A DNA stretch of 64,000 nucleotides from NCBI RefSeq assembly GCF_964199755.1, contig NC_133906.1:2728001-2792000 (forward strand), read 5' to 3'. Position numbers and translations under genes: made by a program. The stretch is from Larus michahellis. Its lineage: Eukaryota; Chordata; Aves; Charadriiformes; Laridae. The notes beneath the pieces were generated by a model. The model worked only from the letters and a program-made list of their open reading frames with translations. It made no database searches and was not told where the DNA came from. Shown in pieces: positions 24,941-36,530 of the stretch (positions within the stretch are counted from its first letter, which is position 1; each line of letters opens with the position of its first letter).

Positions 24941-27900
24941 CTCCTTTTGTGATGGCAGCCCTCGGCTGCTGTATTGCCGAGCAGCCACACCGGGGCAGGG
25001 CTTGACATGGCAGCACGGAGCGAGACCCCTGGGCCGAGCATCTCGGTGGCCATCATCTCCAGGAGGGCAGGCTGCCAGCAACTAGTTATATGCACAGAGG
25101 GGGGTTTATCCCGCAGGCTGGAGGTGGATACGAGGAGCCGGAGTGTTGCAAAAACCCGTCCCTGTGAGCTGCAGGGGGCTGCTGCGGGTGTTTCCCTTGG
25201 CTGCGAGCCCCGGCCCTGCCACTTTCCCAGCCCCTGTCCTCGCACTGCATCCTGCATCCCGCCCAGCAGCAGCGGGGAGCTGCGCCCCAGGGAGGCGACG
25301 AGAATTTCCTGGGTTTAAAAATACGTATTTTTATATGCATGCATATATACATATGAATGCGGTCCTTCTTCCTGCTTTCCGAAGTCAACGTTAACTCCAG
25401 CTGTGCCAGTGGTGCAGCTCACAGCACAGACCCACGGACATAGCCATAATTGCTGGAGAAGCAGCGAAGGGGGCAAAGGATTTCCCCAACCTCCTTAGCA
25501 GCTGGGGGGAAAAAACTGTACTGGGCTGCAACATCCTAAACCAACTCCTGGCCCTGCCTATATGACAACTTAACTGACTGATATACCGTGCAGAAAATGA
25601 TTCTTGGCCATTAAATGGTTTTATCGCAGTCAAGGAGTTTTATTGCAAGCAGGGACATGTATTTTCACCTGGCCCTGGCTGTGTGTTTTGGGGACATCGT
25701 GGCATTTTGGGGATGCATGGGGGCATGTGCCCTGCGTACCGTTGCCCAGCGCTGGTGCAGCAGTGCTGCTGCTACAAGGCTGCAAAGAAGTGGCTTATTT
25801 TTTTCATGGGCCAGGGAGAAGGCTGGTCCTTCCACGCAGCTGGAATAGGATTTGGAGTGCCCCGTGCACAAAGGATGGGCCGTGCAGGAATTCCACTTCC
25901 TTCCACCAAAGGCGGCGAGGGCATTGCTGGCTCTTGGGCATGAGAAGGGCTGCGCAGAGCCCTGCTCTGCAGCGGTGGGAGCAGGACACACATCTCTGGC
26001 AGCCTCGGCCATGGCCCCAGACATGTCTGCCTGGGGTCAGCCCCTTTGCTAATCGCCGTATTCTCCTCTCCTGGTAGAGCATATGGCTCCGCGCGTGCTA
26101 CTGCCACGGCCAATCTCATATGGTGTCTCTGTTCCTCTTAAGCAGCAGGTTACAAATGTCTAAATGCCTTGAGAAGCGAGTCAGTGAAAGGTTTGTAAGG
26201 GGTATGGCAGTAGTGACTGTCATAGACTGTCAGTTCCCCCGCCTTCAGATTTTTGGGAAATGAAAAGTACAGCCCAAACAGCCCCCAGCTGTGCTTCCCA
26301 TTTGCTTGACCATGCTGGTTTTTTGAAGCACCCAAATGAGGGACTTTTCAGGATGGGGAACTGCAGCTTCTGCAGCAGCTCTGGATAAAACCTCGCGGCA
26401 AGAAGAGCTGTCCCCAGAGGCTCGGATTTCGGCAGAAGGAGCTGTTTAGCCCAGTGTAACCTGAAACACCCCACAACCACAGGTCTGGGGTGCAGGTGTA
26501 GCCCGGGAGAAGCTACCTGTCTGTAATTGCTGGCACCAGCCTGTTTTATCCTGGGGTAGAGGCAGAAAGAGGTTTATAGACCCATACCCAGAGCTGCAGC
26601 TGGGTCTTCCACCTTGGGGACTCCAGGACACTCGAGGGCAATAAGAGGGACATATCTTAAAAATGTAAGAAACAACTTGCTGGGAAAAAAAACCCACAAG
26701 GTAAAGGCAAAAATTGAATCTACTCAAGCCAAAGTTTAATAGAAAAGGGACCGAAGTTAGGGACAGCTGCAGCAAAATAAAAGAAATCAAATTTTTAATG
26801 TATTTGCCTGTTCTTCACGCTGGTTCCAAAAAGTTTGGTGTGATCCAGGCAACAAGGTAATGAGTTGCTGAGATATTTACACTACTTCTGGACAGCACTC
26901 TGGTCTGGGGTATTAATTTGATTGGGAGGGGTTGTGTATTGCAGATAAGCTTCCATTTTTTTCATTACAATCAAACTCAGATACATTCTTCTTTTCCCCC
27001 AAAAGGTTTCTCGCTATTTCTAGCATAGGGTTTGTCCCCTGAGGGTCTCTGCCCCACTTCAAAGGAAAGAAAGGGGCTTTTGCCAGGGGCTGCGTGGGTA
27101 CGTGGTTACCCAGGGAGTGGCTGAGGGTTTGCAGGATTGAAAACAAACCTGAAAGGATGGACCTACCTGCCCGGGGTGAATATTTCTATTCTGTCTCATT
27201 CTGCGTTTTCTGTAATTGCAGAGGTTCAGCTCTCAGGTTTTGTGCTTTTCCTCGGGGAAAAGGTGCAGGCAGGCTCTCCTAGAGCCCGGCTCAGGGGCCT
27301 CGCGGGGTTTTGCTGGCTTGTTATCAATAATAGAAGTGATGGTAATGAAACATCTCCGGCAGCTTCAGGTCTCGTTTCTCCTTCAGCCCGCATGTCTCGA
27401 AGGTAAACTATTACACTGCCGATATTGAGTGCAGGGTTGTTTGAAAGTATTAAGGCTCCAGTTCATCAGAGGTCACGTTTTATTTGATTTTGGCCAATTG
27501 GCAGTTCCCTGTGTTTGCATCTGCTCCTGGAAGTAAATGTCTTTTCGGATTCTGTGCCAACACCAGCAGCGGCCAAAGGCTTCCTGAGTGCCTGGGTCTA
27601 TGGGGGTGGTGGATCTTAACCACCTCTCTGCCCCAAGGCTGGCGAACAGAAGATCCTAAGACACCACCTCTGAGGTCTGATATGGAGCATTTTCCAGCAC
27701 CTCTGGCTTCCAGGCTGGAGAACCTGGATCCAAGCATCAGATGGAGCAAAACTCCCTGAACCGAGCAGGAAAACCCCATTTTGTGCACAGACCTCTCAGC
27801 TGGCAGCAGCAATCTGTCCCGTGGAACCCAGCTGATCTGTGCACGTAGGGTGGTCAAAGCTCCTGGGCACCTGGACGAGGGATCGGCGTTAGGAGGTTTC

Positions 27901-30900
27901 AGCATCGGTGCATGGATGCCTCCCTGCACCTGTGATGCTCGTGCGTGGTGCGTATCTCCTGCCCTGGGAGATGCCGGAATTGTTCCACTCCGACTGTCCA
28001 TGGACAGCAAGTCCAACCTGAGTATTCTGAACACGTCATTTTTGGGTCCTGCCAGTGGTGTCACTCCTCCGGAAGACAGGAAAACCCTACAAGATCTTCT
28101 TTCTGTGTCCTTCAGAGCGATAATAGAGCTAAAAAAGATTTATCAGAAGCTAAGAACAGGAGTGGGTTTGCATTTTCTTCTGAAGAGTTAGGTTTCCAAG
28201 CTTCCGTTTTCAGATTATTTTTTTTTTTAAAAAAAGAAAAGTATTTGAGGGGAGGCAGACATATTTCATGAACAGTTCAGTATTGTCCAAAAGACGACAG
28301 CAAGCCTCTACTTAAAATTAGCGCCACAGACCGCTCCGGAGCAGCCCTGCCGCGTTCCCTCTTTGTGGGAACGCCAACACGGTTGCCAACCCAGACACCT
28401 GGACTGGGAGCCGCCTCTCCATCTCCATTAAGGCTCCCTTCGCAACACGGGTTATTGTCGGGCATTGTTTGCATCTCTTGCTTTCTGACGGACGATTGTT
28501 GCTGTCAGCTTGCTTTTATCCCATTTATTATATAGGTTGCTTTATTTGTTTTTACCGCTTCTTTCACCTTTCATCTAAACAAGGTGCATTTTTTTTTTTG
28601 GTTGCTTTTTTAATGAAAGCGGCTTTTTGGAACACATTTAGGGCAGTTTTTTAAATGGTCTTCAACAACTCTAAATTAATCACTCCAATTATCCCAATAA
28701 TTTTCCTCCCGGTTCCTAAATGTTTTCAGCAAGGCCCTGTACCAGTGCCCAGGCACAGACTGCATTAAGGCTGAGCAACAAAATCGGTGTGTAATAAATA
28801 TGTTAATAAGTTTTTTTATATGGTGAACAGTTTACCCTAATCCATTAGGAAAGGGGCTAAGGCAGCAATATTCTGAAAGCAACGAATACTGTGTGTTGGA
28901 AAGTAATCGGGGTACGTTTCTGAAGCTTCGAGGATGTGTGATGGGAAGCCACCTGAGATCCCCCAGGAGTGGGGTATCTCAGCCCGGGGTTCCCACAGCC
29001 CGGGGTGCATTTATCTCCCTCTGGGTAGAGGGAAACCAGAGTCAGTTGATCTCCATCACTCCCTTTAGGGGACAGTATGGGCACAAGGAGGAAAATCCTC
29101 CTCCTTTGGAAGAGGTCGCTCAAAAATACCCACTCCAGGCTTTTCCCAGTCCCAGTTGAGGACCAGCAAGTTACCCTGTGTCGGGTGTTTTACAGGAGAT
29201 GCTGGGGGCTGGCTCCTGCCTCCTGGCACTTTCTTAGAGAGAAAATAAATCTTGAATTACCTTGTTTTCATTTCCAATAAAACCGCATGTTGGCAGTTGC
29301 CTTGGAGCTAATAATCTGACACAGTGCTGTGCATCCGTGAATGCTCGTAGCATGGGTGTGCTGGTTCTGTGTTTGAGCCTGACAATGCAGCTCTATATTG
29401 CTGTTTTCCTACCACTATATTGTGTTCCCAGCGCATTGTAATAAAAAGAAATGTGAAGGGAGGTGATTTATCATAATACAAAAATAAAAGGCATAATAAT
29501 GTAAATTATGCACATCATTAACCCCAACTGTTGCTCTAAAATGGACACGAATTCTGTAAGAAAATCCTCTTTAGGTTGAGGTATCATAATTTTCTCTGAA
29601 GGGCTTCCTTATAGGTGCTGGAAGACCCACGTGTCCTCTTCTCGAGAGGTGGGTTGGAGCCCTGTTAATGCACCAAGAGCAGCATAAGGTGCCTGTTCCT
29701 CCTTGGGGCCCGTGCTGCGTTACCCCCGGAGGGGCTGCAGAACCCCCAGGCATGCTCCCGCTCCATCAGTAAATCAACAGCAGGTCAGGCATCACAGGTG
29801 GGATTCATCAGGCTACGGTAGACATGGACCTGTCACCATCAGCTCCTTGCCTGGTCGAGGCAGATGAAGTCAACGGCACAACTCATCTCATCCCGCGGTA
29901 AGGGCAGGTGAGCGACACACCGCCCCAAAGTGCTGCGTGTCCCCTCTGTCTGCGTGGCAAACCAAAAATAGCCAGCTCTGATGTCTCCCTTTGATGTCTA
30001 ACGTTGCCAGAGGTGAATCCCATGCCGTGCCGCTGTGTTTTCAAGAAATGTAACAGAGGAGGAGAGGAATTGGTGTTGGATGCCTCCTCCTTTCTGGTTT
30101 CTCTCCTTCCTTTCTGCTCACTCTTCACCCTCTTCAAAGAGGAAAGAGTCAATTTAAACTCTTTCATCAGTTATCACCCTCATCAAAGGCAAGTGGGATG
30201 CAGCCTGAATGGGATTTCCCAGCCCCCTCCCATCGCCCAGACTCCTAAAGCTGGTTTAAAGCGACTTAAAACCTCCTTGCATAGAATTTTCCCCTGCAAA
30301 AATTAGACCTCATGAAAATAAATAATTCCCGGAGGAAATTTCAATTTGATTACAAATATTGACTTGCTTGGGGGAAGTTTGGTTGGTTTTTTTTTTAAAA
30401 GAAAAATCCATTTGGAATCAACATTTTCAAATTAAACATGTATGTTCACTCTGTTATAGTACTTAACTTGGAAAAATACTAATTTTGTTTCCTGTGGTTG
30501 GGGATTTTAGGAGTTTCTTCCATCCATATTTTTCCGCAAGAGCTGAACAAAAGAGGTGCCTTAGAATTGGGCAAAGCAAGGAAAAGATTTGTTTTGATTT
30601 TAATTTTAGAAGATTAAAAAAAAATGTAATATGAAATGCTGTAAATCATTTTCATGCTTCTAAAAAAACCATAAAAATGCATAAACATGTGTATTAAAGC
30701 TGTAGCCCCAGGAGATGCCTGAGCTGCAGAAGCACCAGGCAGAGCAGACACGGCGGGTGCTGCTCCCCTGTCTCCATCACCTTGCTGCTCCCGTTTCCAG
30801 CAGGTTCCCGGTGATTTTTACGAGGACATGGCAGCTGGGAGACGTGGGAGATGAGCAGGCAGGTGGGAAGAACTTGGTGGCCCATCAGCTTAGCGGTGGC

Positions 30901-32239
30901 ACCAAGCTGTGCATGGACTCCCCATAATTTCTGGGTTGAACCCGTGAGCACGGCGACCCTCAGCACCTAGAGGTTCTCCCCCAAAAGCATCCAGGCCAGC
31001 CAGATGTTTGTATGGGTCACTGAACCCCATTTTGGGCTTTACACCCCACCAACATTGTACTTCAGACCTTTCTGTGCCCTTCTGGGGTTTGCTCCGGTTA
31101 GGCAAAGCAAAAAACAACTGCTTAGGACGTGTGGTTTTGGTTTTTCCCTCCAGATTCTCTCTTTCTCTGCTGAGAGGGATCCTTCTGCTGTTGGAAATGC
31201 TGAAATTGAGCTGAAATGCTTCAGAAACCTCAGGCGTGTCAGGACATGGGGTGAATCCGTGCTGCCTTTGACACTTTACGTATTAAAAAAAGGTAAGAAA
31301 CCAATTTAGCTGTGTAAAATGTAGGAGCTTCATCAGGGGAGAGGGGAAATTGTTCTTTGTACGAGAAGACCCTGGTGAGGTCTGTGTCCTGCTTGTTTCT
31401 GGAGGGGAAAGAGTGGGCAGGAGGAAGAAGGAGCTGGAAGAACACCGACCTTCTTCTGATGCAGACAAGGTTTCCATGCACTGATGTTGGTCCTGTGAGA
31501 GGTGTTGATGGGGGCCAGCCCTCAGTCAGTCATGCCTCTGCCAAAATAATAAAAAAAAACAAAACACACAACTAAAATACGATCTTTTAAGACTAAAAAG
31601 TGACCCTGCATGGAGTTTGGGGTTCTCTTGAAGCTTGAACCAGGGGGCAGGGGGTGGTTAAGCTCTCCCTGGAGTTGGGGACCACCCCAGGGCCCCAGCA
31701 GCTGAAGATGCACAAGCTCAAGCAGATGCTTCTCGCTGGGGGCACCCAGGTATCAGCCAGAAATTACTCCAGAGGGTGGAAGTGGTTTTTAGGAGCACTT
31801 TATTAATAGCCACAGATAACCACTGGCTGGTGACAAATGCAGAAAGCCCTTGGGATCGAGGCCCATTTACCCAGGCGACGTCCCCACCGAGCGCAGCAGC
31901 CATTATCTGCAGCGGGAACCGTTCTCTCCGTCTGGGTCAGCTCTCTCCGCTCCTGCCTCAAAATGGGAAACAAAGGCCTGAACTGTTTCCCACAGCAAAG
32001 GTGCCATTTCTGCCCCTTTCCAGCCGTACCCTGGTGCCCTGGTTTTGAGGTAAAACAACCAACTTTCTGTTCAGTAATTTTAGTTTTCAGCTAAGCCTCT
32101 TCTAACGAACTGAACTCTCTGAAATTAACGATGTGTTTTTTCTGATGGTGTCCACTCCCTGAGTGGTAAGACCGGATTGTTTCAGATTTATGCCAAGGGA
32201 TGGTAGACAGAGAGGCTCTTGCTTATAATTATTGCTGTA
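24941..32239. other. Long gene-free interval
   Basis: No gene supported. Frames at 25604-26077, 27480-28064 and 27781-28191 are the longest and lack domains. An AT-rich block at about 29270-29540 contains TAAT/ATTA cores and a 'taaattatgcacatcattaa' element of the type seen in enhancers. T- and A-runs at 28205-28237, 30389-30397 and 30616-30624 are minor. Confidence 0.5.
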
Positions 32240-32744
32240 ACATCCAAGGTCAGCTCAGTTCATTGTGTGCCCCCTTGGAGGGTCGGAAGCGTAGAGGGGT
32301 CGCAGTCACAGGGGTGACCCCAACCTGGCCAAGGGGGTGTTCCATCCCATCGGCATCACGCTCAGTGTAAAAGCTGAGGGATCCAAGGGTCAGCCTCTTC
32401 CTTCAATGGCTGGCATCCAAGGAGGACTCTCTCTGTTCATCTGCCTTTGATCCTGATCCATGCGTTCCTGAATCCAGCTGTGGAATCCAGTTCCCATCCA
32501 TCACTGAGTCTAGTGCCTGCTGGCGACGTGATCGTCATCCTGGGAGCTCGATACGGTTTTGTATATATTGCATGTCATTATTTCCTTTTTATTTTATTAA
32601 TATTTTCATTACAGTAGTTTAGTTTTCTTTTAAACTCCTAACTGTCTTTCTCTCTCTCTCCCCGCAGGGAGACGCTCTCCTGTCTGAGAGGTCAGGTAGC
32701 ATCTGTCATTCGTTTCAGTGGCCAGTCCGGCCCCAAACACGACA
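32240..32744 (+). mobile_element. Probable avian ERV solo LTR (ERVL-like)
   Basis: The sequence recalls an avian endogenous retrovirus LTR in the sense direction. It has a U3-like segment 'ggccaagggggtgttccatc' followed by 'cacgctcagtgtaaaagctg' (degenerate TATA region). About 270 bp on is an R/U5-like 'ttaaactcctaactgtcttt', and the end is 'ggccccaaacacgaca', with the CA terminus typical of LTRs. No internal gag/pol sequence is attached, so a solo LTR or partial copy is likely. The left boundary is not defined. The assignment rests on remembered similarity. Confidence 0.45.
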
Positions 32745-32761
32745 CCTGGCATGTGGGTGAG

Positions 32762-33262
32762 TGCCATGGGTTGAGGAACCCACAACAATTTATTGTCATT
32801 CCAACAATTATTCTCTCACCCAATGACCCCTCCCCACCCACAAGGAACAAGAAGGGTTGAAATATAAACAGATTCAATAGGATAAGGCTAGATAATTCCC
32901 ATGAATAACACCACAGAACCAGTACTGGTCCCCGTACCAATATAAAATAGACAAGGACTATGCCCAGCCCATCCCACCAGCAGGAGCCGTGCACTCCCCG
33001 CAGGGACAGCCAAGGTGGGACCCTGCGAGCGCTGCGGCTGCGGGAGGAAGGGAAGGGCTCAGGGCTCCGGCACCGGGGCGAGGAGTGCTCAGGATGGCAG
33101 CCAGCAAGGGGGGGAGAGAGAGAGAGAGAGAGAGAGAGAGCTCCTCAGCAAACTTTCCAATTTCTACCGAATGTGCCGTTCCTGGTATGAAATAACCCTG
33201 TTGGCAGCTTGGGTCAAGTGCCCGGGTCTCACTGCTCCTCATCCCCGCACCTGGGGAGCTCG
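32762..33262 (+). mobile_element. ERV-type solo LTR, copy A
   Basis: This is one of two copies in the window of the same roughly 500-bp element (the other, inverted, is 54936-55438). It starts TGCCATGGGTTGAGGAACC. A TATA-like 'accaatataaaatagac' lies at about 32937-32953, and a degenerate polyadenylation-like 'gaaataaccctgttggcagc' at about 33189-33208, as expected for U3-R-U5 read on the plus strand. Homology to copy B ends at 'gagctcg' (about 33262). A TTTATT at 32789-32794 would be AATAAA on the other strand, so the opposite orientation is an alternative. It contains a GA microsatellite at 33113-33140 that copy B lacks. Minus-strand frames through it are not genes. Confidence 0.65.
33113..33140 (+). 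repeat. (GA)14 microsatellite inside LTR copy A
   Basis: A pure GA dinucleotide run inside the LTR. The matching place in the other LTR copy (about 55056-55074) has only CCCT-type units, so this run expanded after the copies separated. Confidence 0.95.
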
Positions 33263-35929
33263 TGTTTGCCCATCCCCGCGGTGAGCCGTGCGGGTGTCCA
33301 GCCCTTGCTCCAGGATTCCTCAATACTTTTCGCAAATAATTGTGTTTCAAACAGTGAAGGCAGCCCTCGTGCAGACATGCTCGTGTAGACATGATTAAGC
33401 TGTTTAGGACGACGGGTGTTGCCAATGAGGCTAACCTCTCTTGAGGTTAATTAATCATTTGTAAAGCGACCTTTGGATGTATGCATTATTCATCAGTACT
33501 TCTGAACTAATGGGCCAGACCATTTTCGGCCACTGGGTTTTTTGGTCAGTCTGTAGTTATTCCATAACTGAGGGCAATTGCTGAAGCACAGGGAGGGCAA
33601 TGCCCCTGAGTGCTGCCTCCACGTGGGATGCTTATCCTTGCCCATCATTTAGCCCTGGGTTTGGCTGGACCGCAGCCCGACGGCAGCTTTTCTTCCCCAC
33701 CTGCCCATTCCTTCCTTGATGCCTGGCTGACCTTAAACCATCCTGAAGCCTCTTCTGCAGGAGCTTGACATTTAAAAGTGCAGTGACAGAAAATAACTTC
33801 TTCTAAAAATACGTGTAACTTATTTACCAGCACGAGGCAAGGGAGAGAAGAATTCAAATGAAGGCATACATATACATCGTGCTGCTCCATTGTGACTTTT
33901 CGCTGGTGCCACACGGTAGCACTGATTTCTCCTCCAGCAAAGATGCTCCCTGCATTATGGGGGGATGTAAGGCTTTTCCCCCAACATCCAAACCTGGGAT
34001 GGGCCGAAGAGGAGCAGGGATAGGGAGGGAGGGGATCCCCGTGTCCCCTCCTGGGCAGCAGGGAGGGGGTGGGGCAAGGCTCCAGACTTGGGGGACCCAA
34101 GGAGCTGATCTAACATCTCACAGCCACCGTAAAGTGGAAGGCAGGGAAAGACAGGCCAGCATTTATTGAGAAAACACCCCGAGGATCGTTCTTTGTCAGA
34201 TCCCATTAATGAAGAATTAAAAAAAAAAACAGAGAAAAAAAGAAATCAAAGACTAAACACTTCACAAAGTCTTGGAAAACTGCTTATATCTTCATGGGGA
34301 AAAGCCTCCTGCCCCCCATGTCCTCCCAAGGAAGAGCAGACCCTGCCCAAATGGGCTCTTCACCCCTTTCCCCACCCAAAACTACAGCGCAGCAGAGGAG
34401 GAGTCTCCCAAACATGAGGTGTTCATGTATCTTTAATTATTGTTTCAGCCACTTAAATCCATGCTGAATTAAAATTCATGATGGTTCTAGGGTACAAGTG
34501 CAAACAATTTGTTCGGTAAACTTTGCTCTAATTGGCATTCTGAAAATTTCCTGTTAATCAAGCCCCTTGGGCTCGGTTTACCAGTGTAGTTCTGCCTGCG
34601 AATGTCAGTGCTCGGAGGGTGCACGCATGTATGCCGATTTCAAGGGTCTTTATACGATATTAACTCATACACCTTGTCCTCACATTAATTTGCAAGTAAT
34701 TTTTTAACAACCTTCCGTGGCCTTGTCTTTTATCTCGCTGCTTCATTACTCGAGGCAAGCAAGCGAGCGGAAGAGCACTTGTAAAACCTGAAACAAAACT
34801 GCACTCAGAAATGTCTAGGATCCAAACGCCCCTGAGGGCGCCTGAAATTCTTCCCTGCAGGATCCGCTTCTCCAGTGGCACTTGACTCCAAGTGGCCACA
34901 GGAGAAATGAGAAGACTTTTAGGCCAGCTTGGTAAATGTCAAACGTCCAACTGGAGGGTCCAGCCAAATGTGTCCAGAAATAGAGCTACGGAGGTGGGTA
35001 ACGCTTTGGTCCTCACGAGCCGAGGATATGGACATCCCCTGAAGAGCCAAGGCATGAGCAGAGATTGTTTATCATCCCATCCCCACATGCATGGAGAACA
35101 TCAGAAACGATTCCAGGAGATGCCTGGGTCTGAGGGGGGTTCCTGCCACAGAGCCCTGCTTACCACGTACCATCCAACACGGACCAAATGGCCAATTCTG
35201 GCACCAATTGGCCAATTCTTGATCTTTTTCTCCAAGCGACACCTTCTTTGCAGCGATGCCCAGTCAGACCCACTTGGGGGTGGGGATGGGGAAACAGGGG
35301 ATTTTAGGAGCTTTCAGTGATCACCCCTCCTTCAGTTTTGCAGCGTTATCAGGCTAGTCCTTAACTTATATCCCAAGAGATTTGGGAACAGAAGAAGCTA
35401 TGTATAACCTGAGTGTCTCTTCCCACCAGCACAGTAAGGCAGAAGAATAGAAATAACGAAATAATGAGCATCTGACAGAGATCAGGGAAGCGTTGGAGAA
35501 GCTCTCTCGGATGGAAATACGTGGTAAGGAAACGTATGAGAACTGGCAGTTCCCAGAAGAGACCAAAGATGGTGCACAACAGCAAACTGCTCCCCGGCGA
35601 AAGCAGATAAGAAGCATAATTAGATGGCATTACGGCGGCAGCAGGGTCTGGAAGCTGGAAAGAAACCGTATGGAAAGTCGAAGTGGGCATGTGCCTCAGG
35701 GGAGAATAGAAGAATAATACAGGTTCACAGCGCGAAAGCGGCTAAGTCTGCACGCACAAGGTTTTGGAGGCAACCAGCAAGGGTCTGCAAATAAATTAGA
35801 CATAAAATGTGAATGGCAAGATGCGTAGGGATGTACGCGTCTGGGGAAGGAGAATGGACTGAGCTTCCAAAGCAGGGATTTGCCCCATCTCCCTTGTTTC
35901 AAGTCTTTATAAAAAGGTTAATTGTGAGT
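33263..35929. other. Gene-free sequence with possible enhancer-like block
   Basis: No gene seen. 34430-34760 is AT-rich with many ATTA/TAAT cores ('taattattgttt', 'ctgaattaaaattcatgatg') and looks like unique regulatory-type DNA. 34900-35900 may be worn LINE linker sequence leading into the CR1 RT fragment at 35930, but I could not align it with confidence. Confidence 0.45.
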
Positions 35930-36350
35930 GAAACTTAATGAAACAGGCATTGAGGGGAACTGTGGAGAAGACCAGCTTAAGGAAAGAAGTTTAAAGCCAT
36001 TTGGGTATGTCAAATGTATTCAACATGAGAGGATCTGATGAAATGCACCCACGAACATTGAACCCTTGGTGGTTATCTTCAAAATTTATGAAAGCGTAGA
36101 GGTCCCTGGAGATGAGAGAATCACCTCTCTTTAAAGAAGATACTTTAAAAAAAAAGTTTAAAAAATTGAATAATCATCTTAATCTCAATTCCCTGAAAGA
36201 GGCTGGAAGAAAGCTTTAAACGAGCAACTTGTAAGATGTAAAATGATGAGTAAAATCAAAGAACATGGGTTTGTCAAGAACCAGTCATGTCAACCCAATT
36301 TAATTTCCTTCTTTGATAAGGCAATAGACGTACTTGATGATGGGGAAGCA
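35930..36350 (+). mobile_element. Ancient CR1-type LINE, N-terminal RT fragment
   Basis: A sense-strand relic of CR1 ORF2. It runs from 'ttaatgaaacaggcattgag' through 'ggatctgatgaaatgcaccc' (family 'SPGPDEMHPR') to the RT segment 'catgggtttgtcaagaacca'. The frame opening at 36243 encodes 'HGFVKNQSCQPNLISFFD', corresponding to the family's 'HGFxKxKSCxTNLLxFFD'. Homology ends near 36350; the catalytic palm is missing. The remaining codons of that 125-codon frame (to 36620) are unrelated chance sequence. Confidence 0.8.
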
Positions 36351-36507
36351 GAAAACACAAGAGAAGCCCTTTGCATTTTCCCACCGGACGGTCTTGAAGC
36401 AGCTGAGAAAACGCCCTCTAAAAACAATCAGAGCTCAACTGGCAGAGTAAGCAGTCCTGAAGAGGAGGGATCAAGGGAGAAGGAGGTTTCTCCAGCCTCT
36501 ACCACGG

Positions 36508-36530
36508 CTCTAGAGCAGGGGCTGTCAACC
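36508..36530 (+). mobile_element. Possible hAT (Charlie-like) terminal repeat with target site
   Basis: CTCTAGAG (36508-36515) matches the palindromic 8-bp nTCTAGAn target preferred by Charlie-type hAT transposons. It is followed directly by CAGGGGCTGTCAACC, close to the usual CAGGGGT...CAACC hAT terminus. The opposite terminus and second target copy were not found, so this may be a truncated element or coincidence. Confidence 0.3.

Noticed and set aside
32958..33425. 155-codon minus-strand frame with a similar peptide at 54911-55267
   Set aside because: The shared peptide text comes from two copies of one LTR, not from paralogous genes.
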